From NCBI GenBank assembly GCA_946626265.1, contig CAMOUE010000094.1, positions 1 to 8,480 of the forward strand: a DNA stretch of 8,480 bases, given 5' to 3'. Shown here piece after piece: positions 6,302 through 8,480 of this stretch. Within the stretch, counting starts at the first letter, position 1. Every line of letters begins with the position of its first letter. A model generated the notes under the pieces. That model saw nothing but the letters and a program-made list of their open reading frames with translations, searched no databases and was not told the origin of the DNA. This DNA is from an uncultured Eggerthellaceae bacterium (lineage in GTDB: Bacteria; Actinomycetota; Coriobacteriia; Coriobacteriales; Eggerthellaceae). The position numbers and the translations under genes are program-made.

Positions 6302-6922
6302 CTAGATGACCAACGTTCCCTCGTCGGTGCGCACGGAGCACTGGACGTGCATGAAGAAGCCCCACTGGATGTGCTTGGAGATGTCGTAACGCGACGCCTG
6401 GGCCTGGCCGCCACCGTTGAAATCGGCAAGGTGATACGGATCGTTGAACGAGCGGGTGTAATGCTCGTTATACAAAACGATGAAATTGTCCTGAGCGTCC
6501 TTGCCGATTGACAGGTAGTAGAAGTCGAACGTGAGCTCCTTCACTTTCGCCTCGCCGCCCGTGCGCTTCACCTTCATGACGCCGGACCATTGCTTGCGGT
6601 CATGATGCTGCTCCCAGCGGCTCGTGACGTCGAGCTCACCCGTTGCGTCAACGGCGATGCCGCACCCCTCGGCCGACTTCGTCACCGTGCCATTGCCTTG
6701 CAGCGAGTAGTTGTCGTCTTGAGACGCCTCGTCGCTGCCGATAGCCGGAAGATAGGCGCGTAAAACGGCCACGTCTTCGTCGGAGAGGACGGAAGACATG
6801 GGGTTTTTCGCCATGATCTCTTCAACCTTAGCGTAGATTTCCTGCTCATCGGCGGGTACGTCGATGAGTTCGATGCCATCCTCGTTGTAGAAGTTGCCGA
6901 TGGCGGTGTAGAGCTTCTCCAT
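6302..6922 (-). CDS. Hypothetical protein, 206 residues
   Basis: No family is recognised. The protein is soluble, with no signal peptide or membrane segment. The N-terminal 60 residues are acidic and helical (a repeated E-x-I-x-x-I pattern, then LSDEDVAVLRAYLPAIG). Residues of about 70-206 look like an all-beta domain with alternating hydrophobic strands (CGIAVDATGELDVTSRWE, WSGVMKVKRTGG, VKELTFDFYYLSIG, NFIVLYNEHYTR, IQWGFFMHVQCSV), which suggests a beta sandwich or barrel. The ATG at 6922 is preceded by AAAGGA at a good spacing. It is transcribed divergently from the LysR-type gene across a 177-base AT-rich region, the typical place for a LysR target. Confidence 0.82.
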   Translation of the reverse strand: MEKLYTAIGNFYNEDGIELIDVPADEQEIYAKVEEIMAKNPMSSVLSDEDVAVLRAYLPAIGSDEASQDDNYSLQGNGTVTKSAEGCGIAVDATGELDVTSRWEQHHDRKQWSGVMKVKRTGGEAKVKELTFDFYYLSIGKDAQDNFIVLYNEHYTRSFNDPYHLADFNGGGQAQASRYDISKHIQWGFFMHVQCSVRTDEGTLVI

Positions 6923-6985
6923 GGGTGAAATCCTTTCTCTTGCAGGCAGTGCTTCTTCAATGCCCGATAGTCTCTAATATATTCG

Positions 6986-7014
6986 TTAACATATAATTCT
7001 CATATTAGAATAAT
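6986..7014 (+). promoter_or_regulatory. Promoter of the LysR-type gene
   Basis: TTAACA at 6986-6991 (5/6 to the -35 consensus) and AATAAT at 7009-7014 (5/6 to the -10 consensus) are separated by 17 bases. Transcription would begin about 80 bases before the GTG start. Confidence 0.5.
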
Positions 7015-7016
7015 AT
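7002..7016. promoter_or_regulatory. LysR-type T-N11-A box between divergent genes
   Basis: ATATTA-GAA-TAATAT is a perfect interrupted palindrome of 15 bases with the LysR-type T-N11-A spacing (T7003, A7015). It overlaps the -10 of the LysR gene, the usual position for negative autoregulation. A second AT-rich dyad, TATAT (6978-6982) and ATATA (6991-6995) with eight bases between, lies next to it towards the gene at 6922. Confidence 0.6.
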
Positions 7017-7099
7017 TGCATTTCGTTATAGAGGCAAAAGAGACAAGGACGCGTCTAAACGCACGCCCCAACAGGACAAAAGTAGATGAGGATCCGGAT

Positions 7100-7999
7100 G
7101 TGAACGAAGACTTGAAGTACATAGCCGCCATAGCAGAGCACGGCTCCATAAGCAAAGCTGCCCATGCCATGCACATATCCCAACCCGCGCTTTCGCAACG
7201 CCTCAAGAGATTCGAGTCGAAGCTGGGCGTCGAGCTATTCGACCGAACGACGATGCCGCTCCAGCCCTCTCCCACCGGCGAAATCGTGGTGCGCTACGCT
7301 TTGCGGGCGATCGCCGCCGAAGCCAACATGCGAAGGGACGTGTACAGCGCCCTCAACAACCAGAAACGCAGGCTGCGCATCGGCATATCGATGTCGCGGG
7401 CAAACGCCCTGCTCGCCGAGATGATAACCGAATTCTACGAGTCGTACCACGGATGCACCATCGAACTCAAGCACCTGGCAACACTCGAGCAGCTGCACAG
7501 ATTCTTCTTGAACGGTGAAATCGATTTCGCCCTGTTCACGCCCATCGCCCCTGATCCCAGGCTGTATTATCTCGAGGTCCTCTGTCACGAGCGTCTCGTT
7601 GTCGTCGCCTCGCAAAACCTGAAGGCTCCGCAATTGTCGCAAAGCTCTGATGGAAAGATCAGCATCAGACAACTCGAGGGCGTGCCGTTCGTCCTCCCGA
7701 CGTGCGGCATCTACTTCGATCCCATCATCAGCCACATCATCGACGACTCTCATACGCAGCTCGACATCGTCACGCGCGACTGCCAAGCCGAGCTCGCTCT
7801 CTCGCTCGTCGAAAACGGTTTGGGCGTATCGATTGTTCCTTCCACATATACGGCTAGGCGCCCTGCGCTCCGCGTCTTCGAGATTGCGGACATCGATGCG
7901 GGCAACGTTTTGCGCTACATTCGCAGAAACGACATCTCCCCCTCGCTCGAAGAGAAGCGATTCGTTGAAATCGTTCGCTCTTGGATCAGCCGGCAATAG
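7100..7999 (+). CDS. LysR-type transcriptional regulator
   Basis: A full-length family member of 299 residues. The winged HTH is at about 1-60 (the LKYIAAIAEHGSISKAAHAMH stretch, then ISQPALSQRLKRFESKLGVELFDR), with the linker helix to about 90. The two-lobed effector domain begins at LRIGISMSRANALLAE and includes the DFALFTPI, ERLVVVAS and LVENGLGVSIVPS segments of the family. The start is GTG at 7100 because GAGG lies eight bases upstream and this places the HTH at the usual distance. A TTG at 7016 in the same frame would add 28 unusual residues and overlap the promoter. The effector is unknown. Likely targets are its own promoter and the divergent gene at 6922. Confidence 0.93.
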   Translation: MNEDLKYIAAIAEHGSISKAAHAMHISQPALSQRLKRFESKLGVELFDRTTMPLQPSPTGEIVVRYALRAIAAEANMRRDVYSALNNQKRRLRIGISMSRANALLAEMITEFYESYHGCTIELKHLATLEQLHRFFLNGEIDFALFTPIAPDPRLYYLEVLCHERLVVVASQNLKAPQLSQSSDGKISIRQLEGVPFVLPTCGIYFDPIISHIIDDSHTQLDIVTRDCQAELALSLVENGLGVSIVPSTYTARRPALRVFEIADIDAGNVLRYIRRNDISPSLEEKRFVEIVRSWISRQ

Positions 8000-8087
8000 C
8001 GCGTCGCAAAAACCCGACGGGCTGCCAAGCAAAACCTCTTGCGTGAGCCGAGGCTGCTCGGATTGCTCTTGCAATCTCACACAACGG

Positions 8088-8143
8088 TTTATTTCTATAC
8101 TAGTATTATTTTTATATTAATATATTCTTATTACGATTATATT
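8088..8143. promoter_or_regulatory. Cluster of AT-rich palindromes upstream of mop
   Basis: Four elements sit side by side. Bases 8088-8110 match the operator motif of the HTH-PBP gene at 15 of 23 positions. ATACTAGTAT (8097-8106) is a perfect 10-base palindrome. TATATTAATATA (8113-8124) is a perfect 12-base palindrome. AATATA (8119-8124) and TATATT (8138-8143) form a dyad with 13 bases between, and its interior again resembles the regulator's operator (CTTAT...A-GA-TATA) with one inserted base. Multiple binding sites for one regulator are likely, by inference. Confidence 0.5.
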
Positions 8144-8231
8144 GTTCGCAGAACACCTGCACGCAGAACGTTTCCGCACCGCCCGACCCCTACGAGCGGT
8201 ACAGGCGACGCTCGATCATGTGACGAAAGGA
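8142..8231 (+). ncRNA. Leader unit A: candidate structured RNA element
   Basis: The unit begins with TTGTTCGCAGAAC, a GTTC/GAAC hairpin at 8144-8154. Next is a perfect six-pair hairpin CGAGCG (8193-8198) with CGCTCG (8209-8214), whose loop ends in CAGGCGA. It finishes with GACGAAAGGA at 8222-8231. No start codon stands at ribosome-site distance after this AAAGGA. The same order of elements recurs in unit B. The function is not known, and I could not confirm a match to the Moco riboswitch or any other known family. Confidence 0.4.
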
Positions 8232-8304
8232 GACCAAACGAGACGGCAATTGTGACAAAACGCGAACACGAGAGCTCTGCCAACCACATGATGGCATGAT
8301 GCAG

Positions 8305-8370
8305 TTGTTCGCAAGAACGAACGGCAACGGAAAAACCGGCCGGCAGGCGACCGGCCACACGACGAAAGGA
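8305..8370 (+). ncRNA. Leader unit B: second copy of the structured element, ending in the mop ribosome site
   Basis: TTGTTCGCAAGAACGAAC forms a GTTC/GAAC hairpin closed by a GCAA tetraloop. GGCCGG (8338-8343) pairs with CCGGCC (8351-8356) around the loop CAGGCGA. GACGAAAGGA (8361-8370) follows and supplies the mop Shine-Dalgarno. The hairpin stem differs wholly from that of unit A while the loop is kept, which is what selection on RNA structure produces. Folding near the ribosome site could control translation. Confidence 0.45.
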
Positions 8371-8379
8371 AGTCACACC

Positions 8380-8480
8380 ATGAAGATCAGCGCACGCAAC
8401 CAGATCAAGGGCACCGTCAAGACCATCCGCGAGGGCGCGGTGAACGCCGTGGTCGTCATCTGCCGCGGCAACCACAACCC
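8380..8480 (+). CDS. mop: Mop/TOBE-domain molybdate-binding protein, N-terminal part (runs off right edge)
   Basis: The first 33 residues (MKISARNQIKGTVKTIREG followed by AVNAVVVI) match the opening of Mop-type molybdopterin- or molybdate-binding TOBE domains almost residue for residue. Free-standing Mop proteins are about 70 residues, bind several molybdate or tungstate ions per oligomer in the cytoplasm, and serve as a store or sensor. The visible continuation CRGNHN is unlike the usual acidic or glycine-rich turn at that point. AAAGGAAG lies about 7 bases before the ATG. A molybdate transporter operon often follows such a gene, but it would be beyond the window. Confidence 0.88.
   Translation, partial: MKISARNQIKGTVKTIREGAVNAVVVICRGNHN

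Larger units (their letters stand above)
8000..8379 (+). promoter_or_regulatory. 380-base non-coding region: AT-rich control region and structured leader of mop
   Basis: There is no supported gene here. Bases 8000-8080 are mixed sequence with two weak five-pair hairpins (8048-8061 and 8062-8075) but no T tract, so the LysR transcript may lack a clear terminator. Bases 8088-8143 are very AT-rich and palindromic. Bases 8142-8379 form a GC-richer leader with repeated hairpins that ends in the mop ribosome site AAAGGAAG. A convincing -35/-10 pair could not be fixed in the AT-rich part. Confidence 0.6.

Noticed and set aside
7016..7099. 28-residue N-terminal extension of the LysR-type protein from a TTG
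   Set aside because: It would overlap the predicted -10 box and precede the HTH by far more than is usual for the family. GTG at 7100 has a good ribosome site.
8048..8075. Two small hairpins after the LysR-type gene as a terminator
   Set aside because: Stems are only five pairs each and no T tract follows, so a Rho-independent terminator is not supported.
8252..8299. Possible 15-residue leader peptide (GTG start) in the mop leader
   Set aside because: The AAAGGAG of leader unit A is about 20 bases from the GTG, too far for a ribosome site, and the peptide shows no regulatory codon runs.

Overview
The window reads as chromosome of a GC-rich, strict anaerobe. The mix of a rubredoxin, molybdenum-cofactor genes, strong AAAGGA/GGAGG ribosome sites and GC-rich coding DNA broken by short AT-rich promoter islands fits an Eggerthellaceae-like member of the Coriobacteriia. 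That placement is an inference from style and gene content, not a sequence match.

Layout, left to right. Four minus-strand genes fill the first 3.2 kb. A zinc-ribbon membrane protein (1809-3155) is followed by a small repeat-ended hypothetical protein (1474-1752), an alpha/beta hydrolase (628-1392) and the start of a MoeA-type molybdopterin molybdenumtransferase that runs off the left edge (1-542). A 51-residue rubredoxin gene (3379-3534, plus strand) with its own promoter and terminator comes next. Then there is a tightly coupled minus-strand pair, nfeD (4580-5002) and an SPFH/Band 7 gene (3631-4578). From 5.15 kb the plus strand carries a one-component regulator (5232-6209) that joins an excisionase-type helix-turn-helix to a periplasmic-binding-protein-like domain, ended by a strong terminator. 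An unrecognised 206-residue protein (6302-6922, minus) is divergent from a LysR-type regulator (7100-7999, plus). After a 380-base AT-rich promoter and structured leader, the window ends inside a Mop/TOBE molybdate-binding protein gene (8380-8480).

How it may work together. MoeA and Mop at the two ends, and the HTH-PBP regulator between them, point to molybdate (or tungstate) handling. The most interesting signal is a shared 23-base AT-rich motif containing a TTAT-N12-ATAA dyad, found in front of moeA, the hydrolase, the HTH-PBP regulator and mop. In front of the regulator it lies over the -10 box. This suggests a small regulon controlled by a regulator that is not of the ModE type. A second signal is the leader of mop, which contains two copies of the same structural unit: a GTTC/GAAC hairpin, a hairpin whose unrelated stems both present the loop CAGGCGA, then GACGAAAGGA. 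The SPFH/NfeD pair, the rubredoxin and the zinc-ribbon protein look like ordinary chromosomal neighbours.
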